This document shows positions 1-7,731 of a stretch of DNA of 10,229 nucleotides, one piece after another. The DNA is from Anaerolineales bacterium (lineage in GTDB: Bacteria > Chloroflexota > Anaerolineae > Anaerolineales > E44-bin32): contig DAOVFE010000036.1 in assembly GCA_030673085.1 (NCBI GenBank), positions 1-10,229 on the forward strand. The letters run 5' to 3'. Position 1 is the first letter of the stretch. Each line of letters opens with the position of its first letter. The notes beneath the pieces were generated by a model, which saw only the letters and a list, made by a program, of their open reading frames with translations, did no database searches and had not been told where the DNA came from. The translations under genes were made by a program, and so were the position numbers.

Positions 1-708
1 GTCGGATAACATGGCGTTTATCTCGCTAACTTGTGGCCAATCGAGTGACCCAGTAATATGAATTACCTGCATTCTTTCCAAGATCTGTGACAAACAGCTC
101 CATAACGCTTGATTAATCGAACGAGCGCCGCGGCTTCCGCCAAAAACCAGAAGGACCGGGCGATTGCGATCAATCTCTACGCCTGCCTGGGCCAATTCCT
201 GTTTGCTGTCTAGCAGCGAAGCCCGAATCGGATAGCCGGCGACTATTACCCGTTTCGATGAACCGTAGTATTTCTTCGATTCCTGTGTTGTCACAGCAAC
301 TAAATCTGCCATTTTCGTGATCCACTTAAGCGCCATTCCTGGCTCGATATCCGGTACAAACGCCACCTTGGAAATACCTCTTCCTGCAAACGCCACTGGA
401 ACACCGACATATCCACCAGTAAAAAGAATTACATCCGGCTTAAAACTGCGAATAATCTTTCTAGCGGCCAGGAAACCACGAGCCAGCTTTATTAGATTCC
501 CCGGAAGGGTTCGCAATCCAACGCCATGAATACCCGCTGCCGGAATAGCCTGAAATGCCAGCCTTTCTCGCTCAACCAAGCCGCGCTCCATGCCTCCCTC
601 ACATCCAATCCATAGGATGTCTGCATGTTCTTCAATTTGACCGACTATGGCCAAGGCGGGATATACGCCGCCTCCGGTCCCGCCGGCCGAGACCATAAGT
701 CGCAACAT
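1..708 (-). CDS. murG: MurG, lipid II-forming GlcNAc transferase (N-terminal 236 codons, runs off left edge)
   Basis: This gene encodes UDP-GlcNAc:undecaprenyl-pyrophosphoryl-MurNAc-pentapeptide transferase, the membrane-associated GT-B enzyme that turns lipid I into lipid II. The visible part starts MLRLMVSAGGTGGGVYPALA, has GGYVGVP at about residues 98-104, a linker GYPIRASL at about 158-165, and the donor-side motif GGSRGARSINQ at about 190-200. The ATG at 708 is the only reasonable start, because an in-frame stop lies three codons upstream. The frame is open to base 1, so the C-terminal domain is missing only because the window ends. Two acceptor-side motifs are unusual: the His of GGTGGH is Gly14, and the HEQN motif reads FVPD (117-120). 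The start lies 77 nt inside the end of ftsW. The family assignment is secure from order and motifs. The acceptor-site changes are seen directly, but their effect is not known. Confidence 0.93.
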   Translation of the reverse strand, partial: MLRLMVSAGGTGGGVYPALAIVGQIEEHADILWIGCEGGMERGLVERERLAFQAIPAAGIHGVGLRTLPGNLIKLARGFLAARKIIRSFKPDVILFTGGYVGVPVAFAGRGISKVAFVPDIEPGMALKWITKMADLVAVTTQESKKYYGSSKRVIVAGYPIRASLLDSKQELAQAGVEIDRNRPVLLVFGGSRGARSINQALWSCLSQILERMQVIHITGSLDWPQVSEINAMLSD

Positions 709-1858
709 TAGTTTTCAATCCAGCGCCTTGCAGCTTCTGCCGCGAGACATTAAATAGGAATCCAATAGCGATAAGCGTTACCAGTAGACTCGATCCTCCG
801 TAACTAAACAGGGGAAGTGGATTCCCAGCAAAAGGGATCATCCCAAGCAAAACAGACATATTAATCAGCGCTTCAATCCCAATCCAGAACGTAATGCCGC
901 TGGCTAGTAGCATCGAAAAACCGTTATTAGCATTTAGAGCTACACGGAATCCACGCCACACAAACAGAGCAAACAACAACACCACCAACGCTGCGCCGAC
1001 AAGCCCTAGCTCCTCACCAATTACGGCGAAAATGCTATCGGTGTGCGGCGCAGGAAGAATGCCGAATTTTTCACGACCGGCGCCTAAACCACAACCGAAA
1101 ATTCCTCCAGAAAAGAAAGCCTGCAATGATCGCTGAACATGGTATGAAGCCTTTTCAATATCTACCAAACCACCCAGATATTCATCCCAACGCTGACGGC
1201 CGGTGTTTGAAATCTGCACCAGCAGAAAGCCCATGCTGGCGCTACCCAGCACAATAGCGAGCGTTTGAGAGAAATGCGCCCCGGCTATGTAAAACATCAC
1301 TAACGCTACAGCACAAACGGTAATCGCTGCGCTCAAATCTGGCTGCTTCAGGATCAATGCCGCCACGATAGTAATGATTCCGATTAATGGGAGAAAACCA
1401 TAACCCCATTGCCCGATCCTCTCCCCTTTAGAATCCATCCATTTGGCCAGGTATATGATTAATGCTAACTTGGCCATTTCTGAAGGCTGAATCGACCCCC
1501 CAAGAAAAGCACGCTTTGGACCACTCTCACCCGGAATAAGTAATAAAACCAGCAACGCAAGGATGGCCAGCATAATAATTGGTAGCGCCTGTTCCTTCAG
1601 AAACCGGAGCGGAAGGAATGCCGCAATCATCAAGCCGATTAGACCAAGTGCCAGATTCCGTAGCTGGCGATGGAAGATCACGCTAGAATCATGATATAGA
1701 TGCCAGGAGACATCCCAGCTTGATGAATAGACCATCACCAGGCCGTATACAACCATGGCAAATACGATTAGCAGCAGCCATGGGTCAATTCCCAGCTTCC
1801 GTAAGCGCTGTCGCCAGGAAGTATCTGTAACAGAAGTTGATTTATCCATTTCAGTCAT
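632..1858 (-). CDS. ftsW: FtsW, septal peptidoglycan glycosyltransferase (SEDS family)
   Basis: This is a 408-residue polytopic membrane protein that polymerises lipid II into glycan strands at the division septum together with its class B PBP partner. After a short cytoplasmic N-terminus, hydrophobic segments run from about residue 26 to 371. Seen SEDS motifs are QPSE (124-127), KQPDLS (171-176), HTDSIFAVIGEELG (272-285), whose Asp274 corresponds to the catalytic Asp of the family, and NPLPLFSYGGSS (346-357). Placement beside murD and murG in the dcw cluster favours FtsW over RodA. The ATG at 1858 overlaps the murD stop in an ATGA, a sign of translational coupling. The C-terminus after about residue 375 is a soluble tail ending in an Arg-rich stretch (GRRDRRRR, 391-398). 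That tail is coded by DNA that also encodes the glycine-rich loop of MurG in another frame. Confidence 0.95.
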   Translation of the reverse strand: MTEMDKSTSVTDTSWRQRLRKLGIDPWLLLIVFAMVVYGLVMVYSSSWDVSWHLYHDSSVIFHRQLRNLALGLIGLMIAAFLPLRFLKEQALPIIMLAILALLVLLLIPGESGPKRAFLGGSIQPSEMAKLALIIYLAKWMDSKGERIGQWGYGFLPLIGIITIVAALILKQPDLSAAITVCAVALVMFYIAGAHFSQTLAIVLGSASMGFLLVQISNTGRQRWDEYLGGLVDIEKASYHVQRSLQAFFSGGIFGCGLGAGREKFGILPAPHTDSIFAVIGEELGLVGAALVVLLFALFVWRGFRVALNANNGFSMLLASGITFWIGIEALINMSVLLGMIPFAGNPLPLFSYGGSSLLVTLIAIGFLFNVSRQKLQGAGLKTNVATYGLGRRDRRRRISRLGHSRSN

Positions 1859-3234
1859 AGCGCTTCCACCAGGCTTTTAAAACGCTCGCCTCGCTCTTCA
1901 AAATCGGCAAATTGATCAAAACTTGTTCCTCCCGGTGCGAGTAAAACCACATCGCCCGGTTCGGCGACGCGCACAGCAGCCTCTACCGCTTCATCCAACC
2001 CCAGATAAATACTCACACTCAAGGGACGGTCACTACAACATTGTGAGCTTACAGCTTTGGCTATCTTTTGAGCAGCTTCACCAAATAGAATTAGATGCTT
2101 AACCCGTTCACATATCATTGCCGCACAATCATCCCAGGGAAGATCCTTATCTCTCCCCCCGGCCAATAGAATTAATGATTCACCAAACGACTGCATCCCT
2201 GCTATAGCGCGCTCCGGCGTAGTTGCAATCGAATCGTCATACCATTCCGCTCCCCGAAGTCTCCGTACAAACTCAAGCCGATGAGGAAGTCCTGTGAACC
2301 CCTCAATGCCAGCTTGAATCGCCTCTGGGGATACTCCCACTACGGCCGCAAGGACACAGGCCGCAGTTACATTCAGCATGTTATGAGAACCTCGCAGCTC
2401 GATTTTTTGCAATGGGCAGACTATGATCTCTTTCCCTTGCTGACTAAGGTAGAGACCATCATCTCGAATAAAAGCTCCATCGCCTTTGCCGCTATTCTGC
2501 CTGCCAAAACTTAGCAACCGACCACGAACGCGATTACGAAATCCCCAGGCTCCCGAGTCTTCCCGCCCTAGCACTGCGGTATCTTCAGATGTCTGAAACT
2601 CAAGTATATGAGCCTTGGCCGCAAGATAGGCCGCCATTGTCTTATGGCGATCGAGATGGTTAGGAGTGATATTCAATACTGCCGCAACCTCCGGACTGGC
2701 GCTCATAATTTCTAGCTGGAAGGATGAGAGCTCCATTACAACCAGATCATCAGATTTCATCTCATCCAAATCTCGAATAAGGGGGTTGCCAATGTTGCCG
2801 CCAACCCATACATGCCGCCTTGTTCCTTCGAAGCCTTTAGTCGCCATCCTTCCGGTAAGAGAGGTAGTCGTCGATTTCCCGGCCGAGCCCGTAATTCCCA
2901 CAATAGGCGCTGGGCAGGCCTCCAAGAATATCTGCGAATCATTGGAGAGCGGAATGCCTTGCCGCCTAGCCTCAATCGCCAGCGGCAGATCTACTGAAAC
3001 TCCCCCAGATAAGCAAAGCATATCGATATCCTCAATCAACTCAGGCGGGTGCGATCCAAGCACATATTCGATAGGCAAATCCGCTAAATCCTGCATCGAG
3101 AGCGCTAGCTTCTCTGCTGACCGCTTATCATTAACTACAACCCTGGCGCCATGTTCAGCCAAATAGCGAGCCAATGCCTTTCCCTGTCTTGCGAAACCGA
3201 TTACGGCTACGCGCCTTCCCGTCCAATCGGCCAA
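1855..3234 (-). CDS. murD: MurD, UDP-N-acetylmuramoyl-L-alanine:D-glutamate ligase
   Basis: This cytoplasmic Mur ligase adds D-Glu to UDP-MurNAc-L-Ala at the cost of ATP. The 459 residues match the usual three-domain length. Seen features are an N-terminal Rossmann segment (VAVIGFARQGKA, 9-20), the ATP P-loop GSAGKST (116-122), GGNIGNPL (145-152), ELSSFQLE (168-175), NITPNHLDRH (188-197), GSHNMLN (282-288), LPHRLEFV (316-323), LAGGRDKDL (357-365) and TSFDQFADFEERGERF (437-452). The sequence DSIATTP (334-340) replaces the DSKATN seen in E. coli MurD. The start codon is TTG at 3234, backed by GGGAG six nt upstream. No ATG or GTG lies in the same frame nearby, and the N-terminus fits the family. 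The gene follows the small unknown gene by 10 nt and overlaps ftsW by 4 nt. Confidence 0.95.
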   Translation of the reverse strand: MADWTGRRVAVIGFARQGKALARYLAEHGARVVVNDKRSAEKLALSMQDLADLPIEYVLGSHPPELIEDIDMLCLSGGVSVDLPLAIEARRQGIPLSNDSQIFLEACPAPIVGITGSAGKSTTTSLTGRMATKGFEGTRRHVWVGGNIGNPLIRDLDEMKSDDLVVMELSSFQLEIMSASPEVAAVLNITPNHLDRHKTMAAYLAAKAHILEFQTSEDTAVLGREDSGAWGFRNRVRGRLLSFGRQNSGKGDGAFIRDDGLYLSQQGKEIIVCPLQKIELRGSHNMLNVTAACVLAAVVGVSPEAIQAGIEGFTGLPHRLEFVRRLRGAEWYDDSIATTPERAIAGMQSFGESLILLAGGRDKDLPWDDCAAMICERVKHLILFGEAAQKIAKAVSSQCCSDRPLSVSIYLGLDEAVEAAVRVAEPGDVVLLAPGGTSFDQFADFEERGERFKSLVEAL

Positions 3235-3240
3235 ACGGAT

Positions 3241-3245
3241 CTCCC
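3241..3245 (-). promoter_or_regulatory. Shine-Dalgarno site for the TTG start of murD
   Basis: GGGAG on the minus strand sits 6 nt before the TTG at 3234. Its first base is the last base of the TAG stop codon of the upstream small gene, so the two genes are probably translationally coupled. This site decides the unusual start codon, since the reading frame has no ATG or GTG in the preceding codons examined. Confidence 0.65.
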
Positions 3246-3505
3246 TATGCCGCCCGGTAGCTCTGGGCTTCTACTCTTGTTTCCTCTTCGTCTATGCCGA
3301 TCCAAAAATAATTCGGCATCACTGAAAGCTTTTTGCATATTCGAATGCCATCGACCTTATTTTCGGCATTATCCAATGTTTGCGGATGAACCTGGCATAA
3401 AGTAGGCATCAAACCGTATTTTTCTTGATAGTAGCTAACCGCTCTAATAATTCTTTCATTGAGCGGTTGAGAACTATCATCGAACCACAGCATTCCAATC
3501 TTCAT
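3245..3505 (-). CDS. Small conserved-looking protein of unknown function between mraY and murD
   Basis: This 86-residue soluble protein has no recognised function. It starts at the ATG at 3505, 12 nt after the mraY stop, with GAGG about 8 nt upstream. It ends 10 nt before the murD start, so it is clearly a member of the operon. The sequence begins with a probable beta-strand and acidic turn (MKIGMLWFDDS), followed by an amphipathic helix (about 15-30) ending YYQEKYG. Then comes a LCQVHPQTL segment (36-44) with a Cys and a His, and finally PNYFWIGIDEEE (64-75). There is no signal peptide or membrane segment. From memory, similar 'MKIGMLWFD ... VHP ... PN(H/Y)FWIG' proteins occur as hypothetical proteins in Chloroflexota genomes, but I cannot verify this here. 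The compact frame, ribosome binding site and tight fit between two essential genes argue that it is a real gene. Confidence 0.85.
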   Translation of the reverse strand: MKIGMLWFDDSSQPLNERIIRAVSYYQEKYGLMPTLCQVHPQTLDNAENKVDGIRICKKLSVMPNYFWIGIDEEETRVEAQSYRAA

Positions 3506-3517
3506 GGCTAAACCTCA

Positions 3518-4513
3518 CTAAACGAGCGCTAATGCGATTCCGATCATCATGGAGAGCAACGACACTAGCCAGAATCGCTGGACAACTTGGGTCTCACTCC
3601 AACCTAACAATTCAAAGTGATGATGAAGAGGCGTCATTTTAAAAAGCCGCCTTCCCTTCGTCAGTTTGAAATATGCGACTTGCAGTATCACGCTTAATGT
3701 CTCGCTTACTGGGATAATGGCAATAATTGGGAGCAGCGCCCATTGGCCAGTCATTAAAGCAACAACGCCTAACGTGGCTCCCAGTGATAGCGAACCAGCA
3801 TCTCCCATAAAAAGCTCAGCGGGGTAGACGTTGTACCAGAGAAAAGCGAATACTGCGCCAACAATCGTGAAACAAAAACGGACTAAGAAAATCTGCCCTT
3901 GAAGCAAAGCAATTACGCCATAAGCCACAAAGGCCGTGGCCGAGATCAAACCCGCCAGACCATCTAGCCCATCGTTAAGATTTACAGCATTGCTGGAGCC
4001 GACGATGATAAACATCGCTATAGGCACGTACCAAACCCCAAACTTTATCTCCTCGGCGCAATTTGGCAGATACAGCTCTGGCGCGTGTAATCCATACCTC
4101 AAAGCGATCGCGGTAGCCAGAGCAATTAAAACTTGCAGGATGAATTTCGTTCTCGCGCGCATACCCTTTCCGCTGCGCTTGCTCCGCACGCCTTCCCAAT
4201 CATCAATGGCACCCAAGACCGCAAAACTAAGCATTACCAGCATTGGAAGCAATACCGAACGACCTAAAATGGGAGTCGGGCCAACAATTGTCACCAAGTT
4301 GAGCACGAGAGTGATTAAGAGAACCGGGATAACAAACAGCCAGCCGCCCATGGTCGGGGTTCCCATCTTGGTAACATGCCGCTGAGGTCCCTCGATCCGG
4401 ATCTGCTTGCCTATTTTCAGCCGACGCAGGATCTCCACGAAAGGAGCGCCCCAAATAACTGTGAGGATAAATGTAATCCCTCCTAAAGAGAGGGCCATGG
4501 ATGATGCACTCAT
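3518..4513 (-). CDS. mraY: MraY, phospho-MurNAc-pentapeptide transferase
   Basis: This integral membrane enzyme transfers phospho-MurNAc-pentapeptide from UDP to undecaprenyl phosphate, forming lipid I. The 331 residues contain about ten hydrophobic segments and the family signatures: RHVTKMGTPTMGG (45-57), the Asp pair in AIDDW (102-106), NAVNLNDGLDGLAGL (175-189), FMGDAGSLSLG (235-245) and MTPLHHHFELLGW (293-305), with the HHH motif near the C-terminus. The catalytic Asp residues of the family are present. The more usual NLTDGLDG is NLNDGLDG here, a mild change. The ATG at 4513 overlaps the murF stop as ATGA and is preceded by a strong GGAGGAGGG purine tract within murF. The gene ends 12 nt before the small unknown gene. 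Confidence 0.97.
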   Translation of the reverse strand: MSASSMALSLGGITFILTVIWGAPFVEILRRLKIGKQIRIEGPQRHVTKMGTPTMGGWLFVIPVLLITLVLNLVTIVGPTPILGRSVLLPMLVMLSFAVLGAIDDWEGVRSKRSGKGMRARTKFILQVLIALATAIALRYGLHAPELYLPNCAEEIKFGVWYVPIAMFIIVGSSNAVNLNDGLDGLAGLISATAFVAYGVIALLQGQIFLVRFCFTIVGAVFAFLWYNVYPAELFMGDAGSLSLGATLGVVALMTGQWALLPIIAIIPVSETLSVILQVAYFKLTKGRRLFKMTPLHHHFELLGWSETQVVQRFWLVSLLSMMIGIALALV

Positions 4514-5931
4514 TCACCCTCCTCCAGCGCGCTTACAATTTCATCCATGCGCATACTATGTGAGCCTTTAATCAATACAACGTCTCCTTCGCCTATACGA
4601 TTGCTTAGGTACTTGATCGCCTCCTTGCGATCTTCGAAGGCCGCAATATTTTTTTCCGACATTCCGGCTTTAGAAGCTTCGTCTGCAATCCAACGGGCGC
4701 GCGCACCAACCACAATCAACGAATCCACAACTGCAGCCGCACGCGATCCAACCATTCGGTGACCGCGCTCTTCGAACGAACCTAGCTCTAGCATGTCACC
4801 CAACACTGCGATCCGCCGCCCATCCAGTTCTGCTAATAGATTTAGATCGGCGATCACTGAAGGTGGAGCAGCATTATAGGTATCATCCAACAGCAATGAG
4901 CCTCCCGGCCCATGAACCGCAACCAACCGTAATTGTGCATGACCGCTCTGCAGACCACCGATGATTTCCCCCCAGGAAAGACCTTCCACCAATCCAATCG
5001 CAGTTGCCCGAAGAGCAGTATGTACCGAATGCCGGCCAAGAAGAGGCACTTTCACATAGGTGCGGTCGCCCTGGTAGTGCAGAACAAACCGCACGCCTTC
5101 AAGGCCTAGGCCCTCGATCCCGCTGGCCCATAAATCTGATTCTGGCGAAAGCCCATAATAGAAAATCCGAGCCTGCGTGCAATCCGCCATTTGACGCACT
5201 CGCAAGTCATCATAATTTAGGATGGCTACGCCCTCCGGCGCCGATGGCAAGCTTTCAATTAATTCCCTCTTGCCCGTCACAATCGCATCTATGCTGCCCG
5301 CTCGCTCCAGATGCACCTCACTGATGTTGGTTAAAACCCCTACGTGCGGCCGAGCAATACGGCACAAGAGAGCAATCTCTCCTGGAACATAGAAACCCAT
5401 CTCCAATACCCCACGTTGATGAGCTTCTGTAAGACGAAGCATACTGAGCGGTAACCCAATTTCGTTGTTGTAATTACCCGGGTTTTTAAATGTCCGATAC
5501 CGTTGGCCAAGAACTTCTGCGGAAAGCTCCTTGGTTGTCGACTTTCCCACACTGCCGGTTATGCCGATGACGCGAATCGAAAGCTGGGTACGCCAATACT
5601 GCGCAATCTTCTGCAGAGCATCCAGTGAATTGGCAACTCTAAGGCAAAACGGAAATCGAATATCTTCCAAATCCGCGCGTGATAGCGGCTGCCGGAGATC
5701 TAAAACCGATAGATTCTTCGGCATATCACGCTCGACCAGCGCCAGAACTGCGCCACGCTGAAAGGCGTCGGCAACATAATCATGGCCGTCTGTCCGCTCA
5801 CCCGGCAGCGCAATGAATATAGCCCCCGGTATGATCAGACGCGAATCAATCGCCGCATCAGTGATCACCTGATCCAGCGGAACATCTTCGAAATCAACCA
5901 GTGCTTTCAAAACACAGCCGAAAGTAAGCAT
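4510..5931 (-). CDS. murF: MurF, UDP-MurNAc-tripeptide:D-alanyl-D-alanine ligase
   Basis: This cytoplasmic Mur ligase adds D-Ala-D-Ala to UDP-MurNAc-tripeptide. Counting from the ATG at 5931 (473 residues), the N-terminal substrate domain has the ALPGERTDGHDYVADA segment (42-57). The P-loop GSVGKSTTK lies at 126-134, NPGNYNNEIGLP at 150-161, EMG at 177-179, NISEVHLE at 202-209, DDTYNAAPPS at 349-358, LGDMLELG at 377-384 and KGSHSMRMDEIV near the C-terminus. I chose 5931 because it gives the normal family N-terminus (MLTFGCVLKAL). The frame could start at a GTG at 5982, adding 17 residues that overlap ftsI, but no ribosome binding site precedes that GTG. At 5931 the GAGG of the ftsI stop region is rather far upstream (14 nt), so the start is moderately certain. 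No murE lies upstream, although murE often sits between ftsI and murF. Confidence 0.94.
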   Translation of the reverse strand: MLTFGCVLKALVDFEDVPLDQVITDAAIDSRLIIPGAIFIALPGERTDGHDYVADAFQRGAVLALVERDMPKNLSVLDLRQPLSRADLEDIRFPFCLRVANSLDALQKIAQYWRTQLSIRVIGITGSVGKSTTKELSAEVLGQRYRTFKNPGNYNNEIGLPLSMLRLTEAHQRGVLEMGFYVPGEIALLCRIARPHVGVLTNISEVHLERAGSIDAIVTGKRELIESLPSAPEGVAILNYDDLRVRQMADCTQARIFYYGLSPESDLWASGIEGLGLEGVRFVLHYQGDRTYVKVPLLGRHSVHTALRATAIGLVEGLSWGEIIGGLQSGHAQLRLVAVHGPGGSLLLDDTYNAAPPSVIADLNLLAELDGRRIAVLGDMLELGSFEERGHRMVGSRAAAVVDSLIVVGARARWIADEASKAGMSEKNIAAFEDRKEAIKYLSNRIGEGDVVLIKGSHSMRMDEIVSALEEGE

Positions 5932-5947
5932 TACAATTCTTGTATCC

Positions 5948-7729
5948 TCACTTTTCACTGGCCTGATCGGGCTCCACAGCACTTGGAGGAATGCCCATCA
6001 GAACAACTAAGCGCTCAGCGACTTCTTGGAAGACGGGCGCTGCTACTACCGACCCCCAAGGCGAACTCTGGGGTTTATCCATTCGCACCAAGACCACGAA
6101 TCTCGGATCATCAACCGGTCCCCATCCGATAAACGAAGCAATTGTCCACCGTTGGTCATAACCAAATTCGGTTGGAATCTGAGCTGTGCCAGATTTACCG
6201 GCCATTCGATAACCATCGACTATGCTCAACCTTCCCTCGGTCTCTACTGATTGGGCCATCATTTCGGTCATCTTGTGTGCTGTTTCAGCCTTAATCGGCC
6301 GGCCCAGAACAGTTGTCTTGGGCCAGTAGACGCCTTGCGGGCCAACGACTTCCCGCACAATATGCGGTTGAACCATGATTCCATCATTCGCAATTGCGCT
6401 AACTGCTGTGATCAACTGAATCTGAGTGACTGATAATCCCTGGCCAAAGGAATTGGTGCCTAAATCGGCTTCTGTCCATTCCGGATGCCGCTGAGTGCGT
6501 AAATTGCCGGCTACCTCACCAGCGAGATCAATCCCCGTCAGATGACCAATTCCAAAGCTATTTAAGTAACTATAAAAAGTGCTGGTGCCTAGCTTCTCTG
6601 AAGCGACGTAAGCCAGACAGACATTCAGTGAATGCTGCATACAACCGAGCATCGTCTGCGGTCCCCAGGCGCCGCCATCCCAGTTATTAATCTTGACTCC
6701 GCCGACTTCAATCTCGCCAGTGTCGATATATTCATCCTCAGGGGCAAGCACGCCATTATCGAAGGCAGCGGCCATGGTCAGAATCTTGAATGTCGAACCA
6801 GGTTCATAAGTTCCGGCTACTGCTGGTGTAATGACCGGTTCTTCCTCATCATCAACCAGCCAGCTTTCGTAGCTATTTGGATCGAGAAGCGGCCATACTG
6901 CCATAGCCAGGATTTCGCCGGTCTTGGGATCCATCACAATAACTTCGCCACTTTCCGCCTTGCTGGCTTTAATCGCTTTCTCAAGGGCCATCTCGGCCGC
7001 CTGCTGCATCTCCATGTCAATTGTGAGCACCAGATTTACTCCTGCTGGAGGATCCGGTTGGAGACGCGCTTCAATCGGGATGGTGGCCCGCTCAATCGTG
7101 ATAGATTTACCTGAAAGCCAATCATCGTAATAGCCTTCAACCCCAAAAAAGCCTTTGCCTTCCTGGTTAACGAACCCCAATACATGTCCGGCCATACTGC
7201 CAGATGGATAAATGCGACGGCTTGTAGGTTCGAGTGAAAGACCACTCATATCAGGCGCTTCTGAATCAGCTAGAAAATTATTTAGCACATCCGCAACTGT
7301 CTGATCGATGGTTATTGGCCATCTCTCTTGATCTACAGTGGGTCGGGTCAATCTAATGCGATACTGTCCGAGAGCAACCCAATCCTTCGTGAGTTGCCCG
7401 TATAAATCCTCAAAAGGAATATCCAGCATCTTTGAAACCACCAACGCAATCGCTTCCTTGCTCCCGTCTGTAACCTGTCGGGTTTCAACCTCGATGTAAT
7501 ACATCGAGGAGCTTATCGCCAATGGTTGGCCATCTCGATCAAAAATCAAGCCCCGAGCAGGTGCGATTTTTTCTATTCGACTACCCATCACCTGACTGCG
7601 AGCCGCGAATACGGGAACATAAGGACCAAACTGTACCCGAACAAGTTGATAGTTGAGAGCCACGGCGTAAGCCGTCATCACAACTGCAACTAGAATTACC
7701 CGCTTTCGCGTCGAACGATCAGTGATCAT
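5948..7729 (-). CDS. ftsI: FtsI-type class B penicillin-binding protein (septal transpeptidase)
   Basis: This is a bitopic membrane protein whose periplasmic or extracellular domain crosslinks septal peptidoglycan. From the ATG at 7729 it has 593 residues: a short basic N-terminus, one membrane span (about 10-30), the dimerisation-domain motif ARGLIFDRDGQPLA (58-71), and a transpeptidase domain from about residue 225. The three active-site motifs are present: STFK (Ser312, Lys315), SLN (367-369) and KSGTAQ (512-517). An acidic patch DDEEE (293-297) precedes the catalytic Ser. No PASTA domains are present. I chose 7729 because AGGGA lies 7 nt upstream, overlapping the end of the ftsL-like gene. 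A second in-frame ATG at 7753 would add eight residues but has no visible ribosome binding site. FtsW, the partner polymerase, is encoded in the same operon. Confidence 0.94.
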   Translation of the reverse strand: MITDRSTRKRVILVAVVMTAYAVALNYQLVRVQFGPYVPVFAARSQVMGSRIEKIAPARGLIFDRDGQPLAISSSMYYIEVETRQVTDGSKEAIALVVSKMLDIPFEDLYGQLTKDWVALGQYRIRLTRPTVDQERWPITIDQTVADVLNNFLADSEAPDMSGLSLEPTSRRIYPSGSMAGHVLGFVNQEGKGFFGVEGYYDDWLSGKSITIERATIPIEARLQPDPPAGVNLVLTIDMEMQQAAEMALEKAIKASKAESGEVIVMDPKTGEILAMAVWPLLDPNSYESWLVDDEEEPVITPAVAGTYEPGSTFKILTMAAAFDNGVLAPEDEYIDTGEIEVGGVKINNWDGGAWGPQTMLGCMQHSLNVCLAYVASEKLGTSTFYSYLNSFGIGHLTGIDLAGEVAGNLRTQRHPEWTEADLGTNSFGQGLSVTQIQLITAVSAIANDGIMVQPHIVREVVGPQGVYWPKTTVLGRPIKAETAHKMTEMMAQSVETEGRLSIVDGYRMAGKSGTAQIPTEFGYDQRWTIASFIGWGPVDDPRFVVLVRMDKPQSSPWGSVVAAPVFQEVAERLVVLMGIPPSAVEPDQASEK

Positions 7730-7731
7730 TC

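Noticed and set aside
2666..3166. Long plus-strand open frame of 166 codons opposite murD
   Set aside because: It is antisense to a fully convincing murD, shows no motif, and has Ser/Thr-rich composition typical of a shadow frame.
3936..4385. Plus-strand open frame of 149 codons opposite mraY
   Set aside because: It lies entirely antisense to mraY, has no ribosome binding site or recognised domain, and follows the hydrophobic codon pattern of the real gene.
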